A DNA stretch of 64,000 nt from Micromonospora sp. C31 (GTDB lineage: Bacteria; Actinomycetota; Actinomycetes; Mycobacteriales; Micromonosporaceae). Each line of letters begins with the position of its first letter. The first letter of the stretch is position 1. Of this stretch, positions 25,522-34,467 are shown piece by piece. The DNA is taken from assembly GCF_018070575.1 (NCBI RefSeq), contig NZ_JAGPXN010000002.1, positions 293,237-357,236 of the forward strand, given 5' to 3'. The notes beneath the pieces were generated by a model. That model was not told where the DNA came from. It made no database searches and saw only the letters and a list, made by a program, of their open reading frames with translations. The position numbers and the translations under genes were made by a program.

Positions 25522-25684
25522 GCCCGCAATGCTACGTCGGCGGCCAGGCCTGACCGCCGTCACCGGGGGCCGGTGTGAGCGAATCGATGGCGGCGGCCGG
25601 GCCGGGCGGCGTACCGGGTGAAACGGGACGACCGAGGCGGGCCCGGCTCCCCGGGGCGGGCGCCCGCCCCACCGCTGCCGGGGC

Positions 25685-26305
25685 TCAGCCCTCCGGCTCC
25701 CGGCTCCGGGACTCCGGCCGGCCGTCCTGCGTCCGGTCGCCGTCCAGGTCGTCGCGGGGCTCCTCCAGCCCGTCGCCGTGCTGCGGGATCCGCTCCTGCT
25801 GCCGGTGCTCCAACCGCTGCCGGCGCCGACCCGCCTCGTCCAGTTCCTCGGCCAGCCGGGCCAACTCCGAGCGGAGGAAGTCCCGGGTCGCCACCTCGCC
25901 CATCGCGTTGCGCAACGCGGCGATCTCGCGGGTCAGGTACTCCGTGTCGGCCTTCTGCATGGTCGCCCGCCGGCGGTCCTCCTCCTGGGTTACCCGGTCC
26001 CGGTCGGCCTGCCGGTTCTGCGCGAGCAGGATCAGCGGGGCCGCGTAGCTGGCCTGCAGGGACAGCACCAGGGTCAGGAACGTGAAGGTGTACGGGTCGA
26101 AGCGCAGGTGCGCCGGGGCCAGCGTGTTCCAGCCGAACCACATCGCGATCACGATCGTCATGTAGACGATGAAGTTCGCGGTGCCCATCCCCCGGGCGAT
26201 CCCCTCGGACCACCGGCCGAAGGCCTCCGGGTCGAACCGGGGCAGCTTGACGCCCCGGGGCTCGCGCGGCTGGTCGAGCCGCGGTGCCCGTCGCTGCTCA
26301 GCCAT
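25685..26305 (-). CDS. DUF1003 membrane protein
   Basis: The 206-residue protein has two membrane helices (ANFIVYMTIVIAMWFGWNTL and FTFLTLVLSLQASYAAPLIL) joined by a short PAHLRFDPYT segment, then LLAQNRQADRDR, the DUF1003 signature. A long charged, probably coiled-coil C-terminus rich in Arg/Glu/Gln follows. The family is widespread with no known function. The start overlaps the end of the MgtE/CBS gene upstream by 8 bp, so the two are coupled and may act together at the membrane. The 163 bp between it and mrp hold no gene. Confidence 0.85.
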   Translation of the reverse strand: MAEQRRAPRLDQPREPRGVKLPRFDPEAFGRWSEGIARGMGTANFIVYMTIVIAMWFGWNTLAPAHLRFDPYTFTFLTLVLSLQASYAAPLILLAQNRQADRDRVTQEEDRRRATMQKADTEYLTREIAALRNAMGEVATRDFLRSELARLAEELDEAGRRRQRLEHRQQERIPQHGDGLEEPRDDLDGDRTQDGRPESRSREPEG

Positions 26306-27584
26306 CCGCGCCGTCCAGCGTCGCCTCGGCGGGCAACGGGCGCGCGGCGGCGTCCCGGTCCCGCCAGTCCCGGGGCAGGAGGTGGTCCAGCACGTCGTCG
26401 ACCGTGACCGCGCCGACCAGCCGGTTGTTGCGGTCGATCACGGGCATGGCGACCAGGTCGTACGTGGCCATCCGGCGGGTGATCTCCGGCAGCGGGGTGG
26501 TCGGCCGCAGCGGGTCGAGGTCGTTGACCACGATGCCGCCGAGCAGGTCGGCCGGCGGCTCGCGCAGCAGCCGCTGGAAGTGCACCATGCCGAGGTAACG
26601 GCCGGTCGGGGTGGTCATCGGTGCCCGGGACACGAAGACCTGCGCGGCGATCGCGGGGGAGAGCTGCGGTTCCCGGATCCGGGCCAGGGCCTCGGCGACG
26701 GTGGCGTCCGGCGGCAGGATGACCGGCTCGGAGGTCATCACGCTGCCCGCCGTGCCCGGCGTGTACTTGAGCAGCTGGCGCACCGGATCGGCCTCGTCGG
26801 GCTGCATCAGGTCGAGCAGCACGTCCTGCTCGGGTGGCGGCAGCTCGCTGAGCAGGTCGGCGGCGTCGTCCGGGTCCATCTCCTCCAGCACGTCGGCGGC
26901 CCGCTCCCGGTCCAGCGCGGCCAGGATCTCCACCTGGTCGTGCTCCGGCAGCTCGCTGAGCACGTCGGCCAGGCGCTCGTCGTCCAGCGCGGCGGCGACC
27001 TCGTTGCGCCGGGTGTCGGGAAGGTCCTGGAGGGCGTTGGCGAGGTCGGCGGGGCGCATGTCCTCCAGCACCGAGAGCAGGTTGGCCGTGCCCCGGCTGT
27101 CGGCGATGCCGCTCAGCCCGCGTACCCGCTCCCACTCGACCTGGTGCAGGTGGCCCCGGCGGGACAGCCGACCGGTCTGCTCGCGCACGGCGACCCGGGC
27201 CAGCGACCACTCGCCACCCCGGCTGCACTCCATCGCCACGTCGACCACGGAGCCCGTCTGCCCGCCCGGGTCGAGCTGCACCCGGCGGTCCAGCAGCTCC
27301 TGGAGCACGAGCAGTTCGTTCGGGCGCTTCTCGAAGCGCCGCAGGTTGAGCGTGCCGCTGCCGAGCACGACCGCGTCGGCGTCGATGGAGGTGATCCGGT
27401 TGATGGAGAGGAAGATGCGCCGTCGCATCGGCATCTCGGCCACCAACCCGACCACCTCCGGCGGGCGCTGCGTCGGCCGCAGCCGGGCCACCGCGTCGCG
27501 GACCCGGCCCACCTGGTCGCCATTGGGGTCGAAGACGGCGACCCCGGAGAGCCGGGCGAGGTAGATCCGGGTCGGCGTGCTCAC
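26298..27584 (-). CDS. MgtE N-terminal/CBS domain protein without a transport domain
   Basis: About 428 residues. An N-terminal PRC-barrel-like part (YLARLSGVAVFDPNGDQVG) is followed by the MgtE intracellular superhelical domain (LLSVLEDMRPADLANALQDL; DRERAADVLEEMDPDDAADL) and a CBS pair (PGTAGSVMTSEPVILPPDAT; TYDLVAMPVIDRNNRLVGAV). The five-helix Mg2+ channel of true MgtE is absent, so it cannot transport by itself and may sense Mg2+ or nucleotides for a partner. The DUF1003 membrane protein overlapping its 3' end is the obvious candidate. Mycobacterial Rv1232c has the same plan. GTG 27584 is preferred for AGG spacing over GTG 27590. Confidence 0.85.
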   Translation of the reverse strand: MSTPTRIYLARLSGVAVFDPNGDQVGRVRDAVARLRPTQRPPEVVGLVAEMPMRRRIFLSINRITSIDADAVVLGSGTLNLRRFEKRPNELLVLQELLDRRVQLDPGGQTGSVVDVAMECSRGGEWSLARVAVREQTGRLSRRGHLHQVEWERVRGLSGIADSRGTANLLSVLEDMRPADLANALQDLPDTRRNEVAAALDDERLADVLSELPEHDQVEILAALDRERAADVLEEMDPDDAADLLSELPPPEQDVLLDLMQPDEADPVRQLLKYTPGTAGSVMTSEPVILPPDATVAEALARIREPQLSPAIAAQVFVSRAPMTTPTGRYLGMVHFQRLLREPPADLLGGIVVNDLDPLRPTTPLPEITRRMATYDLVAMPVIDRNNRLVGAVTVDDVLDHLLPRDWRDRDAAARPLPAEATLDGADG

Positions 27585-27617
27585 GGGCACCAGCCTAAGC
27601 GCCTAGTGTTTGTCAGC

Positions 27618-28487
27618 ATGTCGACCTTGGCCTACGAGATCGTGGACGTCTTCACCGACCGCCCGTTCGCCGGCAACCCGCTGGCCGTGGTGTTCGGTGC
27701 CGAATCGCTGGCGACCGAGCAGATGCAGGCGCTGGCCTGTGAGTTCAACCTCTCCGAGACGGTGTTCGTGCTCGCGCCCACCAAGGTCGGCGCCACCTAC
27801 CGGGCCCGCATCTTCACCCCGGCCGAGGAGTTGCCCTTCGCCGGGCATCCCAGCGTCGGCGCGGCCGTGACCGCCAGCCGTCGGGGCATGTTCGGTGTGG
27901 GGCAGGTCACCCAGGAGTGCGGCGCGGGTGTGCTGCCGATCGAGGTGACCGCCACCGGGGCCACGCTGACCGGCGGCGTCCCCACCCTCGGCCCCGAGCT
28001 GGACCCGGAGCCGCTGCTGGAGATGGCCGGCCTGAACGCGGACGACCACGTCGGCCCGGCGCCCCGGGTGGCCGGCTGTGGGCTGGAGTTTCCCTACCTT
28101 CCGGTCCGCCCGGACGCGGTGGCCCGCGCCCGGGTCAACGCGGCGGCGGCGCAACGGTACGGAGTGGAGCATGTCAGCGTCTTCTCCTGGGACGCCGCCG
28201 CGCAAACCGCGCACGCCCGGGTCTTCGTTCCGGGGCTCGGCGTGCCGGAGGACCCGGCCACCGGCTCGGCCGCCCTGGGGCTCGGCGTGTGGCTGGTCGC
28301 CAGCGGTCTGCTGCCCGCCGACGGGCGCGCGGAGTACACCGTCCACCAGGGCGTCGAGATCAACCGCCCGTCCGTGCTGGCCTGCACGGTGACCGCCGAG
28401 GACGGCCAGGCGGTGGGCGCCACCGTGGCCGGCCACGTGATGGCGGTGGCCCGGGGCGAGATCATGGTCCCCCCGTTCGTCGGCTGA
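27618..28487 (+). CDS. PhzF-family isomerase
   Basis: The 289-residue protein has the two-lobed diaminopimelate-epimerase-like fold of PhzF: YEIVDVFTDRPFAGNPLAVV at the start, NLSETVFV with the catalytic Glu, PAEELPFAGHPSVGAA and, in the second lobe, PEDPATGSAALGLGVWL. Family members isomerise small cyclic substrates. True PhzF acts in phenazine synthesis, but no phenazine genes are here, so this is one of the many orphan relatives. ATG 27618 immediately precedes the conserved start. It is divergent from the MgtE-like gene with only 33 bp between starts. Confidence 0.88.
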   Translation: MSTLAYEIVDVFTDRPFAGNPLAVVFGAESLATEQMQALACEFNLSETVFVLAPTKVGATYRARIFTPAEELPFAGHPSVGAAVTASRRGMFGVGQVTQECGAGVLPIEVTATGATLTGGVPTLGPELDPEPLLEMAGLNADDHVGPAPRVAGCGLEFPYLPVRPDAVARARVNAAAAQRYGVEHVSVFSWDAAAQTAHARVFVPGLGVPEDPATGSAALGLGVWLVASGLLPADGRAEYTVHQGVEINRPSVLACTVTAEDGQAVGATVAGHVMAVARGEIMVPPFVG

Positions 28488-28519
28488 CGGCACGGGGGCG
28501 GATGCGGGAGGATGCCGGG

Positions 28520-29029
28520 GTGACCGACGCGGAGCGGACCAGCACGCCGCTGGTCGACGAGGCTGTGAAGAAGGCCGCCGTGGCCTGGGTGAGCGTGCCC
28601 GGCGGGCCGGCGCTCGCGCTGTGGTGCCTGCCCATGGAGGGGTCGCTCTTCGTGGTCAGCGGCCCCGGGGAGCAGTCCGCCCCGGGCCTGGCCGACGCGA
28701 CCGAGGCGCAGGTCACCCTGCGCGGTGACCACGGCGGGCGGATCGTCACCTGGCCGGCCCGGGTGAGCCGCCTGACGCCCGGCACCGAGCACTGGGAGAC
28801 CGTGGCGCCCCTCGTGGCCGCGAAGCGCCTGAACGCGCCCGGGCCCGCCGCCGAACTCGTCGAGCGCTGGGCGACCGACGGCTGCGCGGTGAACCGGCTG
28901 GCCCCGGCCGGCGAGCAGGTCGCCGGCACCGGACTGCCCGCGGACTCGCTGGCCGAGGTGCCCCGCGAGACGCCGGCGGTGCGGGCGACCCGCAAGCCGT
29001 TCCGCCTGCACCGGGTCCGTCGCCGCTGA
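28520..29029 (+). CDS. Conserved hypothetical protein
   Basis: The 169-residue product runs from GTG 28520 (GGAGG at -8). The middle reads like a small beta-barrel: GPALALWCLPMEGSLFVVSG and AQVTLRGDHGGRIVTWPARV. A helical part follows with VAAKRLNAPGPAAELVERWA, and the end is basic (FRLHRVRRR). The beginning resembles split-barrel flavin proteins (PNPOx type) but I see no clear FMN motif. It follows the phzF-like gene by about 30 bp and is probably in the same transcript. Confidence 0.7.
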   Translation: MTDAERTSTPLVDEAVKKAAVAWVSVPGGPALALWCLPMEGSLFVVSGPGEQSAPGLADATEAQVTLRGDHGGRIVTWPARVSRLTPGTEHWETVAPLVAAKRLNAPGPAAELVERWATDGCAVNRLAPAGEQVAGTGLPADSLAEVPRETPAVRATRKPFRLHRVRRR

Positions 29030-29053
29030 CCCGCCCCGGCCCCGGGACCGGGC

Positions 29054-29803
29054 TCACCCGGGGGCGCAACCCGCCGGCACGGCTGCGACCGCCGGTACGA
29101 GTACGTCCGCCCGCCCGGGTACGCGCCCGACGAGGTCGACCACCTCGTCGAGCGAGCGCAGCACCGGCCCACTCCAGCCGGAGTCGGCGTTGAACACCAT
29201 GTGGCCGGCCAGGTCCGGGGCGGCCAGGCGCACGGCGGTCATCCCGGCCCGCTCCGCCCCGGTCAGCTCCTGGCTGCCGCCGTCGCCGACGTAGAGGCAG
29301 TCCGCCGCCGCGAGGTCGAGTCGCCGGCACGCCGCCTGGTAGAGCGCCCGGTCCGGCTTGCAGCGCCCCACCTGCACGGAGAAGACCCGTACGTCGAGCA
29401 GCGGGGCGATCGGCAACTGCGGCAGGAACGCCGGCAGCTCGTGCGTGCAGTCGCTGATCACCCCCGTACGCAGACCGAGCCCGCGTAGCACGGCCAGCGT
29501 CGGCACCGCCTCGTCCCGCAGCCGGGTGTCGGCGCGTACGGCCCGGTGGTGGGAGGCGACCGCCGCGCGGACCGCGTCGTCGGAGGGGTGCACGCCGGCC
29601 TGCTCGCAGACCCAGCGCAGGGTCGCCTCGGCGTCGCCGAGCCGTCCGCAGGCCCGCTCGTAGTAGGTGCGGTCGAGCACGTCGGCGAGCGTTCGCGGCG
29701 CGCAGCCGAGCAGCTCGGCGGTCGACCGGTGGGCCGCGCCCCGCTGGACGGAACGGGTCAACGTGCCGAAGAAGTCGAACAGGACCGCCTGGTACGTGGG
29801 CAT
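29054..29803 (-). CDS. HAD-family hydrolase
   Basis: The 249-residue protein has the HAD motifs in order. Motif I is AVLFDFFGTLTRS, with the second Asp of the usual DxDGT replaced by Phe (DFFGT), which is common in this subfamily. Motif II is TGVISDCTHEL, motif III is the Lys in VGRCKPDRALY, and motif IV is DCLYVGDGGSQEL. A helical cap lies between I and II. It is likely a phosphatase on a small metabolite. GGAGG lies 9 nt before ATG 29803. It is divergent from the EamA transporter, with about 105 bp between starts. Confidence 0.88.
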   Translation of the reverse strand: MPTYQAVLFDFFGTLTRSVQRGAAHRSTAELLGCAPRTLADVLDRTYYERACGRLGDAEATLRWVCEQAGVHPSDDAVRAAVASHHRAVRADTRLRDEAVPTLAVLRGLGLRTGVISDCTHELPAFLPQLPIAPLLDVRVFSVQVGRCKPDRALYQAACRRLDLAAADCLYVGDGGSQELTGAERAGMTAVRLAAPDLAGHMVFNADSGWSGPVLRSLDEVVDLVGRVPGRADVLVPAVAAVPAGCAPG

Positions 29804-29909
29804 GGAGGAGCGCCTCCGGGCGGTAGGGGGAATCGTCGGCGCCGAAAGCATGATCGTAACGGAGCGCTGACGGTACGCCCTGGCGCGTGACGTGTGAGGA
29901 TTGCCCCCC

Positions 29910-30872
29910 GTGTCCCCCGTAGCGCACCGCCCGCCGTTCGCCCCGGTGACCACCGGGGCGCTCGTGCTGGCCGTCGTCGCCGTCTCCTCGTCCGCGCCCC
30001 TGGTGGCCGTCGCGGCGGCACCGGCGCTGGCCGTCGCGTTCTGGCGCAACCTGCTCTCGGTCGCCGTGCTCGGCCCGTTCTCGGCGGCCCGGCGACGCGC
30101 CGAGTTCCGGTCGCTGACCGTCGCCGCCGGCCGGCGCGAGGGCGTCTACTGCGTCCTGTCGGGGGTCGCGCTCGCCGCGCACTTCGCCACCTGGATGCCC
30201 AGCACCAAGCTGACCTCGGTCGCCGCGGCGACCGCGCTGTGCGCCACCCAGCCGGTCTGGCAGGGCCTGATCGCCCGCGCCCAGGGCCGCCGGCTGCCGG
30301 GGGCCGTCTGGGTCGGCATCGGGGTGGCGGTCGCGGGGGCGGGCGTGGCGACCGGTGCGGACTTCGCCGTCTCCGGCCAGGCCGTCGCCGGTGACCTGCT
30401 CGCGGTGGCCGGTGGGCTCTTCGCGGCGGTCTACACCGCGCTCGGCGAGCGGGCCCGCACGACGATCAGCACGACCACCTACACCACCATCTGCTACGGG
30501 GTCTGCGCGCTGGTCCTGCTCGTGGTCTGCCTGGTCGGCCGGGTGCCGCTGACCGGCTTCGACACCGGCACCTGGCTCGTCGTGCTGGCCCTGGTGGCCG
30601 GCGCCCAACTCCTCGGGCACTCGATGTTCAACTACGCGCTGAAGCGCGTCTCGGCGACCACGGTCAGCGTGCTGGCCCTGCTGGAGGCCCCGGGCGCGGC
30701 CCTGATCGGCTGGGCCTGGCTGGGGCAGCTGCCCGGGGTGACCGCCCTGGTCGGGCTGGCGCTGCTGCTGGCCGGCGTCGCGGTGGTGGTGCTCGGCGGC
30801 GCCCGCGCGGCCCGCCGCGTCCGCCCGGTCTCCACCGCCGTCCCCGCCGACGCCGGCCCGCCGCCCGGTTGA
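29910..30872 (+). CDS. EamA/DMT-superfamily transporter
   Basis: The 320-residue membrane protein has about ten helices in two EamA repeats: the first with AVAFWRNLLSVAVLGPFSAA and HFATWMPSTKLTSVAAATAL, the second with ALKRVSATTVSVLALLEAPG and GWAWLGQLPGVTALVGLALL. Such transporters export small metabolites or amino acids; substrate unknown. GTG 29910 has GAGG at -10 and is preferred over the TTG at 29901. The C-terminus is short, Arg/Pro-rich and cytoplasmic. Confidence 0.88.
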   Translation: MSPVAHRPPFAPVTTGALVLAVVAVSSSAPLVAVAAAPALAVAFWRNLLSVAVLGPFSAARRRAEFRSLTVAAGRREGVYCVLSGVALAAHFATWMPSTKLTSVAAATALCATQPVWQGLIARAQGRRLPGAVWVGIGVAVAGAGVATGADFAVSGQAVAGDLLAVAGGLFAAVYTALGERARTTISTTTYTTICYGVCALVLLVVCLVGRVPLTGFDTGTWLVVLALVAGAQLLGHSMFNYALKRVSATTVSVLALLEAPGAALIGWAWLGQLPGVTALVGLALLLAGVAVVVLGGARAARRVRPVSTAVPADAGPPPG

Positions 30873-30929
30873 TCCACGGCGCGGTTGATCCACTGCCCGT
30901 CCGGGCCGCACCGGCGGCCGGCGACACCG

Positions 30930-31775
30930 CTATCCGGCGATGCCGACCGCCTCGGCGCTGGCCGTCCAGAGCCGGGCGGCGAGCTGCGGGTCGGCCGCCT
31001 TGGGCAGCGGCCGGCGCAGCCGCCGGTCGACGTAGTAGCCGCCCGTGGTCAGCCGCTCCGGGGCCTGGTTGGCCAACCAGACCAGCGTCTCGGCGCCCTT
31101 CTCCGGGCTGCGGAACGGCAGGAACCGCATGCCCATGGCGATCAGCCGGCTGTCGTTGCCGAACCGGCTGCGCACCACCCCGGGGTGGAAGGAGTACGCG
31201 GGGATCTCCGGCCAGCGTCGGGCCGCCTCGGCGGTGAAGAGGATGTTCGCCTGCTTGCTGGTGCCGTACGCCCGCATCGGCCGGTAGCGGCGCAGCGGGG
31301 CGTTCAGGTCGGCCGGGTCGAGCGTCCCGCTGCGGTGCGCGCCGGAGGCGGTGACCACCAGCCGGCCGATCCGGTCGCGCAGCAGGTTGCTGAGCAGGAA
31401 CGGGGCCAGGTGGTTGGCCTGGATCGACAGTTCGAAACCGTCGACGGTGGTGAGGGGCTCGAGCGCGATCGCCCCGGCGTTGTTGGCGAGCACGTCGATC
31501 CGGTCGTACGCCTCGCGCAGCTTCCCGGCCAGCCGGCGGACGTCGTCGAGGTCCGCGAAGTCGGCGCGGAACAGCTCCGGTCGTTCGCCGGACGCCTCCC
31601 GTACCTGTTCCGCCGCGGCCTGGAGCCGGGCCGGGTCCCGGCCGACCAGTACCACCTGGTCACCGCGGCGCGCCAGATCGACGGCGGCGGCGAGGCCGAT
31701 GCCGGAACTGGCCCCGGTCACCACCACGAGTCGACGCCCAGTGAGATCTTCCACAGGTCCATTCACCCCGGTCAC
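30930..31775 (-). CDS. Short-chain dehydrogenase/reductase (retinol dehydrogenase-like)
   Basis: The 281-residue SDR has the NAD(P) motif TGASSGIGLAAAVDLARRG, the NNAGA motif in VLANNAGAIALE, active-site Ser in LVVTASGAHRSGT and YGTSK with the catalytic Tyr and Lys. A long C-terminal region (FHPGVVRSRFG; LVWLANQAPERLTTGGYYVD) is typical of the RDH/WW-oxidoreductase-like group. Substrate unknown. It is divergent from the CoA-ester lyase gene with 107 bp between starts. The start is the first in-frame candidate, 14 codons before the nucleotide-binding motif. Confidence 0.88.
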   Translation of the reverse strand: MTGVNGPVEDLTGRRLVVVTGASSGIGLAAAVDLARRGDQVVLVGRDPARLQAAAEQVREASGERPELFRADFADLDDVRRLAGKLREAYDRIDVLANNAGAIALEPLTTVDGFELSIQANHLAPFLLSNLLRDRIGRLVVTASGAHRSGTLDPADLNAPLRRYRPMRAYGTSKQANILFTAEAARRWPEIPAYSFHPGVVRSRFGNDSRLIAMGMRFLPFRSPEKGAETLVWLANQAPERLTTGGYYVDRRLRRPLPKAADPQLAARLWTASAEAVGIAG

Positions 31776-31882
31776 GGCACGAGGTTACCGTGGCGTCACA
31801 ACGGCCCTCGGCATCGTCCAGCCTTCGCTTTCCCGCCCACGTGACGTCGGCGTGCCCTCCGCACGCTGGAAGGAGCGCATCC

Positions 31883-32839
31883 ATGGCCGCAGTCGGTCGC
31901 CCCCGCCGGTCCTGCCTCGCGGTACCCGGCTCCAGCGTGAAGATGCTCGGCAAGGCCCAGGGGCTCCCGGCCGACCAGGTCTTCCTCGACCTGGAGGACG
32001 CGGTCGCCCCGCTGGCCAAGCCCGACGCCCGGAAGAACATCGTCGCGGCGCTGAACGAGGGCGACTGGTCGGGCAAGACCCGCGTCGTCCGGGTCAACGA
32101 CCTGACCACCCCGTGGACCTACCGGGACGTCATCGACGTGGTGGAGGGTGCCGGCGCCAACCTCGACTGCGTCATGCTGCCGAAGGTGCAGAACGCGGCC
32201 CAGGTGCAGTGGCTCGACATGACGCTGACCCAGCTGGAGCGCACGCTCGGCCTCCAGGTCGGCCGGATCGGCATCGAGGCGCAGATCGAGAACGCCGCCG
32301 GCCTGGTCAACATCGACGCCATCGCGGCGGCCTCGCCCCGGGTCGAGACCATCATCTTCGGCCCGGCCGACTTCATGGCCTCCATCAACATGAAGTCCCT
32401 GGTGGTCGGCGCGCTCATCCCGGACTACCCGGGCGATCCCTACCACTACATCCTGATGCGCATCCTGATGGCGGCCCGGATGCACGACAAGCAGGCCATC
32501 GACGGCCCGTTCCTGCAGATCCGCGACGTCGACGCGTTCCGCGAGGTGGCCAAGCGCTCGGCGGCGCTCGGCTTCGACGGCAAGTGGGTGCTGCACCCGG
32601 GCCAGCTCGACGCCGCGAACGAGGTCTACTCGCCGGCCCAGGCCGACTACGACCACGCCGAGCTGATCCTCGACGCGTACGAGCACTACACGTCGGAGGC
32701 GGGCGGCCGGCTCGGCGCGGTGATGCTCGGCGACGAGATGATCGACGAGGCGTCCCGCAAGATGGCTCTCGTGGTGGCGGCGAAGGGGCGGGCCGCGGGC
32801 ATGACCCGCACCTCGTCCTTCACCCCGCCGGCGGAGTAG
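31883..32839 (+). CDS. HpcH/HpaI-family CoA-ester lyase (malyl/methylmalyl-CoA lyase-like)
   Basis: The 318-residue CitE-like TIM barrel has RRSCLAVPGSSVKMLGKAQG, QVFLDLEDAVAPLAK (metal-binding Glu/Asp), VMLPKVQNAAQV, EAQIENAAGLVNI and FGPADFMASINM. The sequence closely resembles, from memory, the lyase in the Streptomyces ethylmalonyl-CoA cluster. That enzyme cleaves methylmalyl-CoA to glyoxylate and propionyl-CoA. Two further enzymes resembling the same cluster, an acyl-CoA dehydrogenase (35165) and a MaoC hydratase (41430), are in this window. AAGGAG lies 7 nt before the ATG. Confidence 0.9.
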   Translation: MAAVGRPRRSCLAVPGSSVKMLGKAQGLPADQVFLDLEDAVAPLAKPDARKNIVAALNEGDWSGKTRVVRVNDLTTPWTYRDVIDVVEGAGANLDCVMLPKVQNAAQVQWLDMTLTQLERTLGLQVGRIGIEAQIENAAGLVNIDAIAAASPRVETIIFGPADFMASINMKSLVVGALIPDYPGDPYHYILMRILMAARMHDKQAIDGPFLQIRDVDAFREVAKRSAALGFDGKWVLHPGQLDAANEVYSPAQADYDHAELILDAYEHYTSEAGGRLGAVMLGDEMIDEASRKMALVVAAKGRAAGMTRTSSFTPPAE

Positions 32840-32897
32840 TCCCGCCTCCCCGACGATCCGTGCCGCCCCGGCCCGAGGCCGGGGCGGCACCGTCGGG

Positions 32898-33431
32898 TCA
32901 GTAGCTGGTGCCGCTGGTGTCCGCCTGGGAGATCGCGAAGACGATGATCGCCACGTAGAAGAGGATCCCCAGCACGAGCAGGCCGGTGAGGATCCAGCCG
33001 ACGATGATGGCCGCCTTCGCCATGCCCTCGCCGCCCTCGCCGGTCTGCCGGATCTGGTTCTGCGCGACGTGGCCGAGGATCGCGCCGACCGGCGCGGTGA
33101 CGCAGGACGCGATGCCGACCAGGGAGAGCACCAGGGCGGCGATGGCGAGGCCGTTGGTCTTCGGCGCGGGGGCGTAGCCGTAGTTCGGGTAGGGCGGCGG
33201 GTAGCCGGCGGGTGCCGGCTGCCCGGAGGCCTGCTTCGCCCCGGCGTACGGGTCGCCGCCCGCGTACGGGTCCGCGGCGTACGGTTCGGCCGGCGCGTAC
33301 GGGTCGCCGCCGGCGGGCTGGGTGGGAACGGGCTGACCGCTCACCGGGCGGGCGGGGTCGGCGGGCGGGCTCGACTGCTGGCCCGACCACGCCGGGTCGT
33401 TCCAGCCGCCGGAGGGCGGGGGATAGGTCAT
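32898..33431 (-). CDS. DUF4190 membrane protein
   Basis: The 177-residue protein has a Pro/Tyr/Gln-rich N-terminus with DPYAGGDPYAG-type repeats (residues 1-90). The DUF4190 two-helix unit follows: GLAIAALVLSLVGIASCVTA, then APVGAILGHVAQNQIRQTGE, a loop and a second helix IVGWILTGLLVLGILFYVAI. Function unknown; in actinobacteria such proteins often have disordered PY-rich tails. A close paralogue is encoded at 34468-34989, with an SDR gene between. ATG 33431 opens the repeat region. Confidence 0.85.
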   Translation of the reverse strand: MTYPPPSGGWNDPAWSGQQSSPPADPARPVSGQPVPTQPAGGDPYAPAEPYAADPYAGGDPYAGAKQASGQPAPAGYPPPYPNYGYAPAPKTNGLAIAALVLSLVGIASCVTAPVGAILGHVAQNQIRQTGEGGEGMAKAAIIVGWILTGLLVLGILFYVAIIVFAISQADTSGTSY

Positions 33432-33702
33432 CTCGTCTGCTCCGTCTGGTCGGGGTGCGCCCGTCAGGGTAGTCAGCCCTGCCCAGACGCCGGGGCGTCG
33501 CCACCGGGTGTGCCGCATTGCCCGCGCCCGGTGAAGCGGGCAGGATCCTGGCATGGTGATTGACGCGCGAGCCGCGGACCGCTCCGGCAGCCGACCGAGA
33601 CGGGACGCGAGCCGCCCCGGCCTGGCCCGGCGCACCCGCGCCGCCGCCCCGCCGGGCGCCGCCGGCACCGATGATCCCGCGCCGCTGCCGGACCCGGTGA
33701 CC

Positions 33703-34458
33703 ATGCGCCTCGACGGGAAGGTCGCCCTGGTCACCGGGGCGGGCAGCCCGGACGGCATCGGGTACGCGGCGGCCCGCCGGCTGGCCGACCTCGGCGCCCG
33801 GGTGGCGATCGTCTCCACCACCCGGCGCATCCACGAACGGGCCGGCGAGCTGGGCGTGACCGGTTTCGTCGCCGACCTCACCGACGAGTCGGAGGTGGGC
33901 GCGCTCGCCGACGCGGTCGCCGAGCAGCTCGGGGACGTGGAGGTGCTGGTCAACAACGCCGGCCTGGCCAGCCGGGCCAGCCCCGAGGTGCTGCGCCCGG
34001 TCGCCCAGCTCAGCTACGACGAGTGGCGCGGCGAGATCGACCGCAACCTCACCACGGCGTTCCTGTGCAGCCGGGCCTTCATCGGCGGCATGGCGGAGCG
34101 TGGCTGGGGCCGGATCGTCAACCTGGCGGCCACCGCCGGGCCGGTCAACGCCCTGCCCACCGAGGCGGCCTACGCGGCGGCCAAGGCGGGTGTCGTGGGG
34201 CTGACCCGGGCGCTGGCGATGGAGATGATCGCCGACGGGGTGACCGTCAACGCGGTCGCGCCCGGCACCATCCACACCGCCGCCTCCACGGTGGCGGAGA
34301 TCAGGCAGGGCCTCGGCACCCCGGTCGGCCGCCCCGGCACCCCGGACGAGGTGGCCGCGGCGATCGCGTTCCTCTGCTCGCCGGCCGCCTCGTACATCAC
34401 CGGGCAGATGCTGGTGGTGGACGGCGGCAACAGCGTCCGGGAGGCCCAGTTCCGCTGA
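33703..34458 (+). CDS. SDR-family oxidoreductase (FabG-like)
   Basis: The 251-residue classical SDR has [55 protein letters not shown] with AYAAAKAG (Tyr and Lys present), and the C-terminal [12 protein letters not shown]. At the position 13 residues before the catalytic Tyr, where SDRs normally have Ser, this protein has Thr (NLAATAG). Thr could still donate a hydrogen bond, but the change is unusual. Substrate unknown. The frame is open for 50 codons upstream. ATG 33703 is chosen because it directly precedes the conserved [11 protein letters not shown] start. Confidence 0.85.
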   Translation: MRLDGKVALVTGAGSPDGIGYAAARRLADLGARVAIVSTTRRIHERAGELGVTGFVADLTDESEVGALADAVAEQLGDVEVLVNNAGLASRASPEVLRPVAQLSYDEWRGEIDRNLTTAFLCSRAFIGGMAERGWGRIVNLAATAGPVNALPTEAAYAAAKAGVVGLTRALAMEMIADGVTVNAVAPGTIHTAASTVAEIRQGLGTPVGRPGTPDEVAAAIAFLCSPAASYITGQMLVVDGGNSVREAQFR

Positions 34459-34467
34459 GCCCGGGGC

